Counted from the stretch's first letter, positions 24,874 through 37,647 are shown. The stretch: DNA of 64,000 bases from Streptantibioticus parmotrematis (GCF_019890615.1 NZ_JAINVZ010000004.1:248001-312000); one strand, 5' to 3'. A program made the numbers and translations. The notes: generated by a model from the letters alone, not told the origin.

Positions 24874-24891
24874 CGACATCCCGCGATGTCG
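24874..24891. promoter_or_regulatory. Inverted repeat upstream of citrate synthase
   Basis: CGACATC and GATGTCG flank CCGC, a perfect 7+4+7 repeat about 165 bp before the citrate synthase ATG. It is the only clear signal in the 352-bp gap between the divergent pdxH and citrate synthase genes. An operator role is a guess. Confidence 0.35.
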
Positions 24892-25054
24892 CGTCGCTTC
24901 GCAACGACCGTCCGTCCGCGTCCGCAACGCCGGTGCAGACCAGGCCGCCACCGTCCCGTGCCTGATTACTCCCCGGCAGGGTGACCCACACCCGAGCGGG
25001 GCATGACCGGGGTGTCACCTGCCACCCGTCGCACACATCGTGAGGAGCCGCCTG

Positions 25055-26155
25055 ATGTCCGACTTCGTTCCCGGGCTCGAGGGAGTCGTCGCGTTCGAAA
25101 CGGAGATCGCCGAACCCGACAAGGAAGGCGGTTCGCTGCGGTACCGGGGCGTCGACATCGAGGACCTGGTCGGCCAGGTCTCGTTCGGCAACGTCTGGGG
25201 GCTGCTGGTCGACGGCCGGTTCAACCCGGGCCTGCCGCCCGCCGAGCCGTTCCCGATCCCGGTGCACTCCGGCGACATCCGGGTCGACGTGCAGTCGGCG
25301 CTGGCCATGCTGGCGCCGGTGTGGGGCCTGAAACCGCTGCTGGACATCGACGCCGAGCAGGCCCGCGACGACCTCGCCCGCGCGGCCGTGATGGCGCTGT
25401 CGTACGTGGCGCAGTCGGCGCGCGGGCAGGGCCTGCCGATGGTGCCGCAGAAGCAGATCGACAAGGCGGAGACCATCGTCGAGCGGTTCATGATCCGCTG
25501 GCGCGGCGAGCCGGACCCGAAGCACGTCAAGGCCGTCGACGCCTACTGGACGTCCGCCGCCGAGCACGGCATGAACGCCTCCACCTTCACCGCCCGCGTC
25601 ATCGCCTCCACCGGCGCCGACGTGGCCGCCGCGCTGTCCGGCGCGGTCGGCGCGATGTCCGGCCCGCTGCACGGCGGCGCGCCCTCCCGTGTCCTCGGCA
25701 TGATCGAGGAGATCGAGCGGACCGGCGACGCGACCGCGTACGTGAAGAAGACCCTCGACAAGGGCGAGCGCCTGATGGGCTTCGGCCACCGCGTCTACCG
25801 CGCCGAGGACCCGCGCGCCCGGGTGCTGCGCCGCACCGCCAAGGAGCTGGACGCGCCGCGCTACGAGGTCGCCGAGGCGCTGGAGAAGGCGGCGCTGGAA
25901 GAGCTGCACAGCCGCCGTCCGGACCGGGTGCTCGCCACCAACGTGGAGTTCTGGGCGGCGATCATGCTGGACTTCGCCGAGGTACCGGCGCACATGTTCA
26001 CCTCGATGTTCACCTGCGCGCGCACCGCGGGCTGGTCGGCGCACATCCTGGAGCAGAAGCGCACCGGCCGTCTGGTGCGGCCGTCCGCCCGCTACATCGG
26101 CCCCGGCCCGCGCGACCCGCGCGACGTCGACGGCTACGGCGAGACGCACCACTGA
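25055..26155 (+). CDS. Citrate synthase (short, Gram-positive/archaeal type)
   Basis: 366 residues. It condenses acetyl-CoA and oxaloacetate at the entry to the TCA cycle. The domain order is normal: MSDFVPGLEGVVAFETEIAE, GGSLRYRGVDIEDLV, the catalytic-His region SGPLHGGAPSRVLGM, the second His region LMGFGHRVYRAEDPRARVL, and the Asp region of the C-terminal domain ending VRPSARYIGPGPRDP. The short form is usual for the second streptomycete citrate synthase (SCO4388-like by memory) or methylcitrate-synthase relatives. GAGGAG is seven bases before the ATG. A strong terminator follows. Confidence 0.92.
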   Translation: MSDFVPGLEGVVAFETEIAEPDKEGGSLRYRGVDIEDLVGQVSFGNVWGLLVDGRFNPGLPPAEPFPIPVHSGDIRVDVQSALAMLAPVWGLKPLLDIDAEQARDDLARAAVMALSYVAQSARGQGLPMVPQKQIDKAETIVERFMIRWRGEPDPKHVKAVDAYWTSAAEHGMNASTFTARVIASTGADVAAALSGAVGAMSGPLHGGAPSRVLGMIEEIERTGDATAYVKKTLDKGERLMGFGHRVYRAEDPRARVLRRTAKELDAPRYEVAEALEKAALEELHSRRPDRVLATNVEFWAAIMLDFAEVPAHMFTSMFTCARTAGWSAHILEQKRTGRLVRPSARYIGPGPRDPRDVDGYGETHH

Positions 26156-30388
<4,233 letters not shown>

Positions 30389-30400
30389 CCGTCACGGGCG

Positions 30401-30420
30401 GCGGGCCCACGCGGGCCCGC
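30401..30420. terminator. Hairpin after serC
   Basis: GCGGGCCC pairs with GGGCCCGC around ACGC, 12 bases after the serC stop. A second hairpin follows at 30438, together forming a bidirectional terminator between convergent genes. Confidence 0.75.
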
Positions 30421-30437
30421 GTCCCCCGGCACACCCC

Positions 30438-30466
30438 GGCGCCGCGGTCTCACCGGCCGCGGCGCC
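30438..30466. terminator. Hairpin at the 3' end of the secreted-protein gene
   Basis: GGCGCCGCGG (30438-30447) pairs with CCGCGGCGCC (30457-30466) around nine bases. It overlaps the stop codon and last codons of the minus-strand gene ending at 30450. Confidence 0.65.
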
Positions 30467-31451
30467 GCAGTCTGCGCGTACCGACGACCAGCAACGCGGC
30501 GACGGTGAGGAAGGCGAGGCCGAAGAAGGTGTGCCGGTGGCCTCCCGAGCCCGCCGCCGCGCCGCCGGAGGCCGGTGCGCCCGATCCCGAGGGATCCGCC
30601 GACGCCCTTACGGAGTCCGGGAGTTCGCTGCCGGACAGCGGCACCCGGTAGACCTGGCTGTCCGTGCCCTCGCTGCCGGTCATCAGCGCGCGCCCGTCCG
30701 GGGTGAACGTGACCGACTCGCCCTGCTGCTGGACCGGCACGTCGGGATTGCCGATCTCGGCGCCGAGCCGGTCGCCGTTCCAGCGGTACTCGCTGCTCAT
30801 GAAGTAGCCGCGGAACACCAGCCGGGTGCCGTCCGGCGAGAACGCGCCGTCGGTCACCCAGGGCACGTCGGCGATCGGCCTGAAGACGTTGATGCCGGAG
30901 GCCGACAGCTTCGCCGGGCCCTCGTAGAGGTGGCCGCCGTCCTCGTTCTTGCTGGCGATGTAGACCCGGCCGGTTTTCGGCTCGACCATCAGCGACTCGG
31001 CGTTGCGCGGCCCGTCGGAGTAGCGCACGGTGTACGTCGTGGCGTCCACGGTCTGGTCGCGCAGCGTCTTCGGCTCGGGGAAGCGGTAGAGGTAGACCTC
31101 GGGCCAGGCCCCGTTGAGGTTGTCGCCGATGTCGCCGAGGTAGATGTCGCCGTCCGGGCCGATGGAGATCGCCTCGCAGTCGCGGGCGTGCACGCCGCGC
31201 AGGGTGATCCGGGCGACGGTGGCACCGGTCCTGGAGTCGATCGCGTAGACGTAGGGGCCGTCGCCGCTGTCGTTGTGCGTCCAGTAGACGCCCCGGTGCA
31301 GGTGGCTGGCGGCCAGGCCGCTGGACTCGGTGATGCGCGGGTCCTTCATGGTGAAGGCGACGGCGGGACCGCTGTCGGCGCAGGCCGGGACGGCGGCGGT
31401 GACCGCGAGGACGGTGGCGGCCAGCGGGACGGCCCAGGTACGCGCGCGCAT
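30450..31451 (-). CDS. Secreted propeller-like protein with C-terminal membrane anchor
   Basis: 333 residues: a Sec signal peptide with cleavage near ACA-DS (about residue 25), then a beta-propeller-like ectodomain (ITESSGLAASHLHRGVYWTH, DIYLGDIGDNLNGAWPEVYL, NAESLMVEPKTGRVYIASKN, GESVTFTPDGRALMTGSEG), a Gly/Ala/Ser-rich linker (about 275-300), one membrane helix and an RRLRRRGR tail. The tail resembles sortase substrates but no LPxTG or LAxTG motif is present, so it is probably a simple anchor. The function of this family, common in Streptomyces near serC, is unknown. Confidence 0.8.
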   Translation of the reverse strand: MRARTWAVPLAATVLAVTAAVPACADSGPAVAFTMKDPRITESSGLAASHLHRGVYWTHNDSGDGPYVYAIDSRTGATVARITLRGVHARDCEAISIGPDGDIYLGDIGDNLNGAWPEVYLYRFPEPKTLRDQTVDATTYTVRYSDGPRNAESLMVEPKTGRVYIASKNEDGGHLYEGPAKLSASGINVFRPIADVPWVTDGAFSPDGTRLVFRGYFMSSEYRWNGDRLGAEIGNPDVPVQQQGESVTFTPDGRALMTGSEGTDSQVYRVPLSGSELPDSVRASADPSGSGAPASGGAAAGSGGHRHTFFGLAFLTVAALLVVGTRRLRRRGR

Positions 31452-31504
31452 GCGCCCAGCCTGCCATCCCGGCGGAGTGCCGTCGTCTCCGGCGTCCGCG
31501 TCCC

Positions 31505-31544
31505 GCTGTCGCCTGTGGCCGCGCGTCGCTGTCGCCTGTGGCCG
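31505..31544. repeat. 17-bp direct repeat, 23-bp period
   Basis: GCTGTCGCCTGTGGCCG occurs at 31505-31521 and again at 31528-31544, in the short gap between two divergent genes (secreted protein and SGNH hydrolase). Confidence 0.85.
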
Positions 31545-31598
31545 GATTCACGCGGCCCGGCCTCGCGGCGCGGCGCGGTCTTCCAGGATGATGCGCGC

Positions 31599-32282
31599 AT
31601 GCGGTATCTGTTCGTCGGCGACTCGATGACCATCGGCAGCGCCGGCGACCACACGTGGCGCTACCGGATGTGGCGGCACCTGAGCGCGCTGGACGAGCCG
31701 TTCGCGATCACCGGTTCGCGGACCGCGCTGTACGACAAGGACGCCGACGCTCCCGTCTCGCACCGCTACGCCGACCCCGCCTTCCCGCCGTCCGCGCGCG
31801 GGCACTTCGCCGGGTGGGGCGAGGGCTGGCTCCAGCTGGCGCCGCTGGTGCGCGCGGAGGTGGCGGCGCAGCGGCCGGACGTACTGCTGGTCTCGCTGGG
31901 CCTGATCGACCTCGGGTTCTACACCGACGCGGCGCGCACCGAGGAGTCGCTGCGCTCGTTCGTGGCCGAGGCGCGGGCCGCCTCGCCGTCGGTGCGGATG
32001 GTGCTGCTGCCGGTCATCCCCAACACCCGTGCGCAGAGCGACGCGTGGTTCGCCGCGCAGTGCGACGAGCTGAACGTGCGGACGGCCAAGGCGGTCGCCG
32101 ACCTGGACTCGGCCACCTCCCCGCTGCTGCTGGCGTCCCGCCCGCCGGGCTACGACATCCACCGCGACACCTACGACGGCACCCACCCGAACGCGACCGG
32201 CGAGCACCGCATCGCGGCGGCCTTCGCGAACGCAATGCACCAGGCGTGGGGCGTGGGCGGGCCGTACGCCCTGCCGAGCTGA
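31599..32282 (+). CDS. SGNH/GDSL-family hydrolase
   Basis: 227 residues. Block I is FVGDSMTIG (catalytic Ser in GDSM), block III-like is LVSLGLIDLGFY in the usual GxND position (Asp in place of Asn), and block V is DGTHPNATGEHRIA with the catalytic Asp-His. No signal peptide, so it should be intracellular. The substrate could be a lipid or sugar ester. The ATG at 31599 is the only one that keeps the first strand intact; no Shine-Dalgarno sequence is obvious. Confidence 0.8.
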   Translation: MRYLFVGDSMTIGSAGDHTWRYRMWRHLSALDEPFAITGSRTALYDKDADAPVSHRYADPAFPPSARGHFAGWGEGWLQLAPLVRAEVAAQRPDVLLVSLGLIDLGFYTDAARTEESLRSFVAEARAASPSVRMVLLPVIPNTRAQSDAWFAAQCDELNVRTAKAVADLDSATSPLLLASRPPGYDIHRDTYDGTHPNATGEHRIAAAFANAMHQAWGVGGPYALPS

Positions 32283-32440
32283 GCGGTTCGCGGCGCGCGC
32301 CTCATCCGCCACCCCCGCCGCGTCGTCGGGCCGCCTCGATCGGTGGCGACAAATGCCCTGACGGGGTCATCGTCCGCCATGGAGAACGCTACTCTGAGTT
32401 GTGCATTGCGTCACACCAAGTAGCTGTCAGGGAGCGGCCC

Positions 32441-33739
32441 ATGGACGTCCACAAGGTGGTGGGCGAGCGCATCGCCAAGGCGCGGCGCCGCAAGTACTGG
32501 TATCAGCGGGAGCTGGCCCTGGCAATCGGCAAAGGCGAATCCTGGGTCTCGCAGATTGAGCGTGGGGCGCTGTCCCTGGACAGCATGAAGACCGCCGAGA
32601 AGATCGCCGAGGTGCTGGGGCTGTCCGTCCCGTACGTCTTGGCGTTCGATGTTCGCTGTCCTGACTACCGTCCTGTCCCTGACGCCACCCGTTCGGACGA
32701 CCTTCCCGCTGCGGCTGTGGATCTGACAGACTCGGACATCGTGTTACGACGTACGTTTCTCAGTACCTCCGCAGGAGTCGCCGCGACGGCCGCCGTTCCG
32801 CACGAAGAGCACGGAAGCGGTCTCGACTCCACGACGATGACTGATCTGCGGTCCACCTCAACGGCGTACCGTCGCGCATATCGTGCAGTGCCCGCCGAAG
32901 CGCTGCTGCCCGCCGCGCGGGCACAAGTCCACCTGGTGCACTCATTGCGGCCGGAGGCACAGCCCGATCGCCAACGACGTGAACTGCTCCGGCAGTTGAG
33001 CGAGATGGCCGCGCTCACCGGGATCATGTCGTACATGGACGCCGGCGACGAGCGAACGGGCAGGGCGTACCTGGATTTGGCGCACCGAGCTGCCAAGGCT
33101 GTCGGCAGCGCGGACCTGCTGGCGATGGCGCTTGCCACGAAGGCCTTCGTGAACAGCTACACCGGTGATCCGGACGGTGGGCTGGACTGCGCACTGGCGG
33201 CAGTCGACCATGCCGAACACGGCACCGATCCGCGGATGCACGGCTGGGTACTCGCGGTGTGCTCCGAGATGCACGCCAGCCTCGGAGAGGAACGCGAGTG
33301 CCGCCTCGCCCTGGACCGTTCGCGTCAGATCATCGACGGTCTCGACCCCGATCCGGTGTGGTCCGGGATCGGCTGGTACGACATGGCGAAAGCGGATGCC
33401 TACGATGGCGGAGATCTGGTTCGGCTGGGCCGCTATCGCGAGGCACTGCCATGCCTGAATGCCGCGTTGGCCTCGCTCACGCCGGACATGATGCGCCACC
33501 GGTGCACGGCCCATGTGGACCGGGCGGAGGCGTACGCGGCAGCTGGTGAGGTGGACGCGGCCGTTGAGGACGCCCACACCGCGCTGACCCTGCTGGAGCA
33601 GACTCACCACGCCAATAGTTTGGACCGGATCACCCGGCTCCACCGGAATTTGCGTCAACGCGACAGCAGGGCTACACGAACACTTGCCGAGCATTTGATC
33701 CACACCCGAGCCCTCGTCTCCGCTGGAGCGCCCGCATGA
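32441..33739 (+). CDS. XRE-family regulator with TPR-like domain; contains a TTA codon
   Basis: 432 residues. An N-terminal HTH_3 domain (ARRRKYWYQRELALAIGKGE, SWVSQIERGALSLDSMKTAE) is followed by a linker with a Ser/Thr- and Ala-rich stretch (LSTSAGVAATAAVP) and helical TPR-like repeats to the end. Codon 102 (32744-32746) is TTA, so its translation should need the bldA tRNA and be developmentally timed. GGGAGCGG precedes the ATG. It overlaps the next gene by four bases (ATGA). Codon choice here is less GC-extreme than in flanking genes, consistent with an acquired block. Confidence 0.82.
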   Translation: MDVHKVVGERIAKARRRKYWYQRELALAIGKGESWVSQIERGALSLDSMKTAEKIAEVLGLSVPYVLAFDVRCPDYRPVPDATRSDDLPAAAVDLTDSDIVLRRTFLSTSAGVAATAAVPHEEHGSGLDSTTMTDLRSTSTAYRRAYRAVPAEALLPAARAQVHLVHSLRPEAQPDRQRRELLRQLSEMAALTGIMSYMDAGDERTGRAYLDLAHRAAKAVGSADLLAMALATKAFVNSYTGDPDGGLDCALAAVDHAEHGTDPRMHGWVLAVCSEMHASLGEERECRLALDRSRQIIDGLDPDPVWSGIGWYDMAKADAYDGGDLVRLGRYREALPCLNAALASLTPDMMRHRCTAHVDRAEAYAAAGEVDAAVEDAHTALTLLEQTHHANSLDRITRLHRNLRQRDSRATRTLAEHLIHTRALVSAGAPA

Positions 33740-34362
33740 ACCGTACTGGTCTCGTACTCGACTTCGGTGGCGTGCTGACCACGCCCTTGTTGCCTGCGGT
33801 TCTGGCCTTCGAACAGCGTGAGGGGCTGGCCGAGGGGGCCTGCATCACCGCGCTGTACCTGGACGAGGAGGGAACCCGGCGGACCCACGACCTGGAGCGC
33901 GGGGCGATCTCACAGCGTGAGTGGAACGAGGCTGCGGCGAGGAGCCTCGGGGTAGCGGCGGACAACCTGATGGGCCGCATCTTCGCCGACCTGCGCCCCG
34001 AGGCCCGGATGATCGAGGCCGCCGCCGCGGCACGGCGCGCGGGGCTGAAGGTGGCTGTGCTGTCGAACTCCGTCGGACTGGACCCGTGGGATCTGTACGA
34101 CGGGTACGACCTGGACCGGCTGTACGACGCCGTGGTGATCTCGGAGCACCACAAGATGCGCAAGCCGGAGCCGGAGATCTTTCACGTCGCGCTGGAGTTG
34201 CTGGGGCTGCCGGCCAAGGAGTGCGTCTTCGTGGATGACACTGCCCACTACCTTCCCGCCGCAGCGGAGCTGGGCTTCGCGACCGTGCACGCGACAGCCC
34301 CTGACGCCACGATCGGCCAGTTGGAGGGCTTGCTCGGGATCCCCCTCACTCAGGAGGTCTAG
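33736..34362 (+). CDS. HAD-superfamily hydrolase
   Basis: 208 residues with all HAD motifs: LVLDFGGVLTT (motif I; the second Asp of DxD is replaced by Gly, as in some non-phosphatase HADs of the dehalogenase/epoxide-hydrolase type), VAVLSNSVGLDPWD (motif II), the lysine in KMRKPEPEIFHVAL (motif III) and CVFVDDTAHYLPAAAELG (motif IV). Translation is coupled to the upstream regulator (ATGA). Substrate unknown. The missing second Asp means phosphatase activity should not be assumed. Confidence 0.82.
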   Translation: MNRTGLVLDFGGVLTTPLLPAVLAFEQREGLAEGACITALYLDEEGTRRTHDLERGAISQREWNEAAARSLGVAADNLMGRIFADLRPEARMIEAAAAARRAGLKVAVLSNSVGLDPWDLYDGYDLDRLYDAVVISEHHKMRKPEPEIFHVALELLGLPAKECVFVDDTAHYLPAAAELGFATVHATAPDATIGQLEGLLGIPLTQEV

Positions 34363-34499
34363 ACCCACCCACAGTCACATTGCGGGTGACAGCATGACTG
34401 CGCACGGCGGATCCCGGATCTCGGTTCACTGAATTCCGGCGTCACCATCACAGAACCCACGGCGACGCCCTCCACAGGAACCGAACGAGGGACGACCCG

Positions 34500-35132
34500 A
34501 TGAGGCACAAGTCGGCGTACGAGGAGTCGGCTTCGAGCACCACGAACACTTTGCGATTCGACATCCCCGGCCAGCCGTACTTCGTCAGCGTCGCGAGAAG
34601 ACGACTCGTCGCCACCGTCCGCGACTGGAATGGCAACGCGGTAGCGGCAGATGCGGCGGAGGCTGTTGGGCTTGTCGCCTCCGAACTTCTGACGAACGCC
34701 GTGTCGTACGCGGAAGGCTCATTGGCCATCAGCCTTCGGCAAGAGGGAACGCGCGTCCTCCTGGAAGTGCGCGATCAGAACCCCCAACTCCCTATGCTCC
34801 GCTGCCCGTCCGAAGACGACGAGCACGGGCGCGGCCTGGCACTGGCCTCGGCTCTGGCGCTGAGATGCGGCTGGGAAACAGTGGCGGGCGGGAAGGTCGT
34901 CTGGGCTGAGTTGGCCGTCTGTCCGGCTCAGCCGGACCCCACGGTCCGCCGTCCGCTCCGGCCCACCACGCTCGGGCCCCTCCGGCGTGCACCAGCTCCC
35001 CTACCCGCTTCCGCTCCCGGCCGTCGCGTGAAAGCCGTTCCGGCCATGGCGCATCCGAAGAACGGTGACGGCCGGCCCGACGACCTGCCGACGAAGACGC
35101 CGGCCCGGCCGCCGCGTCCCGGCGCGGACTGA
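34500..35132 (+). CDS. HATPase-domain protein (anti-sigma/serine kinase-like)
   Basis: 210 residues. A GHKL ATPase domain with N-box VGLVASELLTNAVSYAEG, G1 VRDQNPQLP and G2 DDEHGRGLALASALALRCGW is typical of the many RsbW-like proteins of Streptomyces. The C-terminal 60 residues are Pro/Arg-rich and disordered. Such proteins often act as anti-sigma factors, but no sigma or anti-anti-sigma gene is adjacent. It lies between the regulator/HAD pair and the peptide/methyltransferase pair, 137 bp after the HAD stop, with GAGGGACG before the ATG. Confidence 0.8.
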   Translation: MRHKSAYEESASSTTNTLRFDIPGQPYFVSVARRRLVATVRDWNGNAVAADAAEAVGLVASELLTNAVSYAEGSLAISLRQEGTRVLLEVRDQNPQLPMLRCPSEDDEHGRGLALASALALRCGWETVAGGKVVWAELAVCPAQPDPTVRRPLRPTTLGPLRRAPAPLPASAPGRRVKAVPAMAHPKNGDGRPDDLPTKTPARPPRPGAD

Positions 35133-35180
35133 CCACTTCACACACCACCATCCTGACCCAGCGCAGAAGGGCGGAAGCTC

Positions 35181-35282
35181 ATGGGGACCCATGGCGACGG
35201 CAAGGGCGGCGCGGAAGGCGACAAGAAGCAGCCGCCTCGGGAGTCGGACGGCCAGTGGCCACGACCGATTCCGAAAAAGTGA
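35181..35282 (+). CDS. 33-residue peptide gene directly before a PIMT-like methyltransferase (candidate modified-peptide precursor)
   Basis: A 33-codon ORF with GGAAG four bases before ATG. The peptide is very hydrophilic, with a Gly/Asp/Lys-rich first half and a Pro-rich end (QWPRPIPKK). It has two Asp-Gly pairs (D6-G7 and D23-G24), the sequence most prone to aspartimide and isoaspartate formation. Its TGA lies in the Shine-Dalgarno region of the methyltransferase, seven bases before that gene's GTG, so the two should be co-translated. I know of no named family. It could be a chance ORF or a simple leader peptide. Confidence 0.45.
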   Translation: MGTHGDGKGGAEGDKKQPPRESDGQWPRPIPKK

Positions 35283-35289
35283 GGACGTC

Positions 35290-36423
35290 GTGACGACACC
35301 GGAACGGCTGATCGAGATCCTGGCCAACAAGAAGACCCTGCCTGCCTCGTGGCGTCAGGCGGTCGCCACCGTCGACCGGGGCCTGTTCGTCCCGGGCACC
35401 ATCGAGGTCGATGACCGGACGATCCACAGGAGCGATGGCTCCGATGAATGGGCCAGAGCGGTCTACGGTGACCTGTCGCTGATCACCCAGATCAACGACG
35501 GCAGGCCCACGGGCGAAGACGCTTACCGGCTTCCCACCTCATCGTCCTCCATGCCCACCGTCATGCTGGAGATGCTGGACGCCCTGGATGTGCGACCGGG
35601 GCATCGCGTACTGGAAATCGGCACAGGAACGGGCTACAACGCCGCCCTGCTGTGCCGACGGCTCGGGGATGAGAGCGTGACGTCGATCGAGGTCGATCCC
35701 GACGTCGCCGCGACTGCCCGGCGCAATCTCGAGGCCGCGGGCAGCAGCCCGAGGCTTGTGGTCGGCGACGGTCTCGCCGGGCACGCTCAAGGCGGCCCGT
35801 ACGACCGGATCATCGCCACCTGCACAGTGCGGGACATCCCGTTCGCCTGGATCGAACAGCTGGCTCCCGAGGGCAGGCTGATCACCCTTTGGGGAAGCTC
35901 CTACTTCGCCTACTCGTACGCGTCCCTCACAGCGACCAGGCGGGGGGAGGCGACGGGTCGGCTGTGGGGGCGTCCGGCGTTCATGTGGCTGCGCGGCCAT
36001 CGTAGCGGCGCCGGGCTCCTCCGGGAGTGCCTGCACCACCGGGACCAGGCAACGGTCCGACGCACGCGGCTCAGCCCGTACGACGTGGAGGACCTCGACC
36101 CCAGATTCGCCGTCAGTCTGTCCGTGCGTGACGCGTGGCCTTTGCTGTGCACCGCCGAGGACGGCAGCGACGAGGCCACACTCTGGGTCATCTCCGACGA
36201 CCACGCTTCCTGGGCCGCCGTCGAGTACGTCCCCGGCCAGACCGACTTCGGGGTCAGGCAATACGGCCCACGATCGGTGTGGAACGAGGTCGAGCGTGCC
36301 TTCGCCTCCTGGGAGGGTGCGGAGAACCCTGGCCGCGAAAGATTCGGGCTGACGGTCGACACCAACGGACAGCATCTCTGGCTGGACTCTCCCGATCGGC
36401 CATGGAATCCTCCGTCCGATTGA
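35290..36423 (+). CDS. Protein-L-isoaspartate methyltransferase-like enzyme (peptide-maturase type)
   Basis: 377 residues, longer than housekeeping PIMT (about 210). The N-terminal stretch LPASWRQAVATVDRGLFVPG and PTSSSSMPTVMLEMLDALDV, plus the SAM motif RVLEIGTGTGYNAALLCRRL and post-motif VTSIEVDPDVAATARRNL, match PIMT-like enzymes found beside ATP-grasp and lanthipeptide maturases. A C-terminal extension of about 170 residues (DHASWAAVEYVPGQTDFGVR) is also typical. Those enzymes methylate Asp to form aspartimide or isoAsp in peptides. No ATP-grasp gene is nearby. The GTG is coupled to the 33-residue ORF before it. Confidence 0.8.
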   Translation: MTTPERLIEILANKKTLPASWRQAVATVDRGLFVPGTIEVDDRTIHRSDGSDEWARAVYGDLSLITQINDGRPTGEDAYRLPTSSSSMPTVMLEMLDALDVRPGHRVLEIGTGTGYNAALLCRRLGDESVTSIEVDPDVAATARRNLEAAGSSPRLVVGDGLAGHAQGGPYDRIIATCTVRDIPFAWIEQLAPEGRLITLWGSSYFAYSYASLTATRRGEATGRLWGRPAFMWLRGHRSGAGLLRECLHHRDQATVRRTRLSPYDVEDLDPRFAVSLSVRDAWPLLCTAEDGSDEATLWVISDDHASWAAVEYVPGQTDFGVRQYGPRSVWNEVERAFASWEGAENPGRERFGLTVDTNGQHLWLDSPDRPWNPPSD

Positions 36424-36498
36424 CCGCTGCGGCAATACACGCCACGGACAAGACACGGTCTTGCTTCGAGCGCACTCCAACCTGGTTGGCTGGGGCGC

Positions 36499-37482
36499 AT
36501 GGAGTACACGCAGCTCGGACGCAGCGGTCTGAAGGTCTCCCGACTGGTGCTGGGCACCATGAACTTCGGGCCGGTCACCGACGAATCCGACAGTCACGCC
36601 ATCATGGACGCCGCGCACGACGCGGGGCTGAACTTCTTCGACACCGCCAACGTCTACGGCTGGGGCGAGAACAAGGGCCGCACCGAGGAGATCATCGGCT
36701 CCTGGTTCGCCAAGGGCGGCGGCCGCCGGGACAGGACCGTCCTGGCCACCAAGGTCTACGGCGACATGGGCGGCTGGCCCAACGAGGGCAGGCTGTCCGC
36801 CCTCAACATCCGCCGCGCCGCCGAGGCCAGCCTCAAGCGCCTGCGCACCGACCACATCGACCTCTACCAGTTCCACCACGTCGACCGGAACACGCCCTGG
36901 GACGAGATCTGGCAGGCCGTCGACGTCCTGGTCCAGCAGGGCAAGGTCGTCTACGCGGGGTCCAGCAACTTCGCCGGCTGGCACATCGCCAAGGCGAGCG
37001 AGGCCGCGCGGCGCCGCGGGTCGCTGGGCCTGGTCTCGGAGCAGTGTCTGTACAACCTGATCGAGCGCCGCGCCGAGCTGGAGGTGATCCCCGCCGCGCA
37101 GGACTACGGCCTCGGGGTCATCCCCTGGTCGCCGCTGCACGGCGGCCTGCTCGGCGGCGCGATCCGCAAGGAGCGCGAGGGCGGCGCGGGCCGCAGCGGC
37201 ACCGGGCGCAGCGCCGACGCGCTGAAGAACGCCGCCCAGCGCGACCAGATCCAGGCGTACGAGGACCTGTGCGCCAAGCACGGCCACGAGCCGGGCGAGG
37301 TCGCGCTGGCCTGGCTGCTGACCCGGCCCGGGGTGACCGGCCCGATCGTCGGCCCGCGCACCGGCGAGCAGCTCGCGTCCGCCCTGCGGGCGGTGGAGCT
37401 GGAGCTGGGCGGGGAGTTCCTGGCCGGTCTGGACGAGATCTTCCCGGCCACCGGACCGGCGCCGGAGGCGTTCGCCTGGTGA
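36499..37482 (+). CDS. Aldo/keto reductase
   Basis: 327 residues with the AKR (beta/alpha)8 pattern: MEYTQLGRSGLKVSRLVLGT, NFFDTANVYGWGENKGRTEE (catalytic Asp and Tyr), VLATKVYG (Lys), DLYQFHHVDR (His), YNLIERRAELEVIPAAQDYG and the NADPH-binding LTRPGVTGPIVGPRTGEQL. Typical relatives reduce aldehydes, ketones or quinones with NADPH. It lies 75 bp after the methyltransferase and returns to the GC-rich codon use of the core genome, so it probably marks the end of the accessory block. Confidence 0.92.
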   Translation: MEYTQLGRSGLKVSRLVLGTMNFGPVTDESDSHAIMDAAHDAGLNFFDTANVYGWGENKGRTEEIIGSWFAKGGGRRDRTVLATKVYGDMGGWPNEGRLSALNIRRAAEASLKRLRTDHIDLYQFHHVDRNTPWDEIWQAVDVLVQQGKVVYAGSSNFAGWHIAKASEAARRRGSLGLVSEQCLYNLIERRAELEVIPAAQDYGLGVIPWSPLHGGLLGGAIRKEREGGAGRSGTGRSADALKNAAQRDQIQAYEDLCAKHGHEPGEVALAWLLTRPGVTGPIVGPRTGEQLASALRAVELELGGEFLAGLDEIFPATGPAPEAFAW

Positions 37483-37537
37483 CGCCGGTGGCGGTCGCGA
37501 GCGGTCGACGGACCGCGGCCGTCCCCGCCGACCGGGG

Positions 37538-37624
37538 TCAGCGGACCGCGGCCGCCACGACCACCACGGCCAGCATCAGCACGAGGGCGGCGGTCATCAC
37601 TCGGGTTCGGGTCTTGGGATCCAC
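37538..37624 (-). CDS. 28-residue single-pass membrane microprotein (leaderless)
   Basis: GTG at 37624 begins VDPKTRTRVM and runs straight into one hydrophobic helix (TAALVLMLAVVVVAAA), ending in Arg. Very short proteins starting M/VDxKTR followed by one helix are conserved in Streptomyces as I recall. TACGCT (37636-37631) lies six bases before the GTG, giving the same leaderless arrangement as serC. Function unknown. Confidence 0.65.
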   Translation of the reverse strand: MDPKTRTRVMTAALVLMLAVVVVAAAVR

Positions 37625-37647
37625 CCGACGAGCGTAACCGGACCGCC

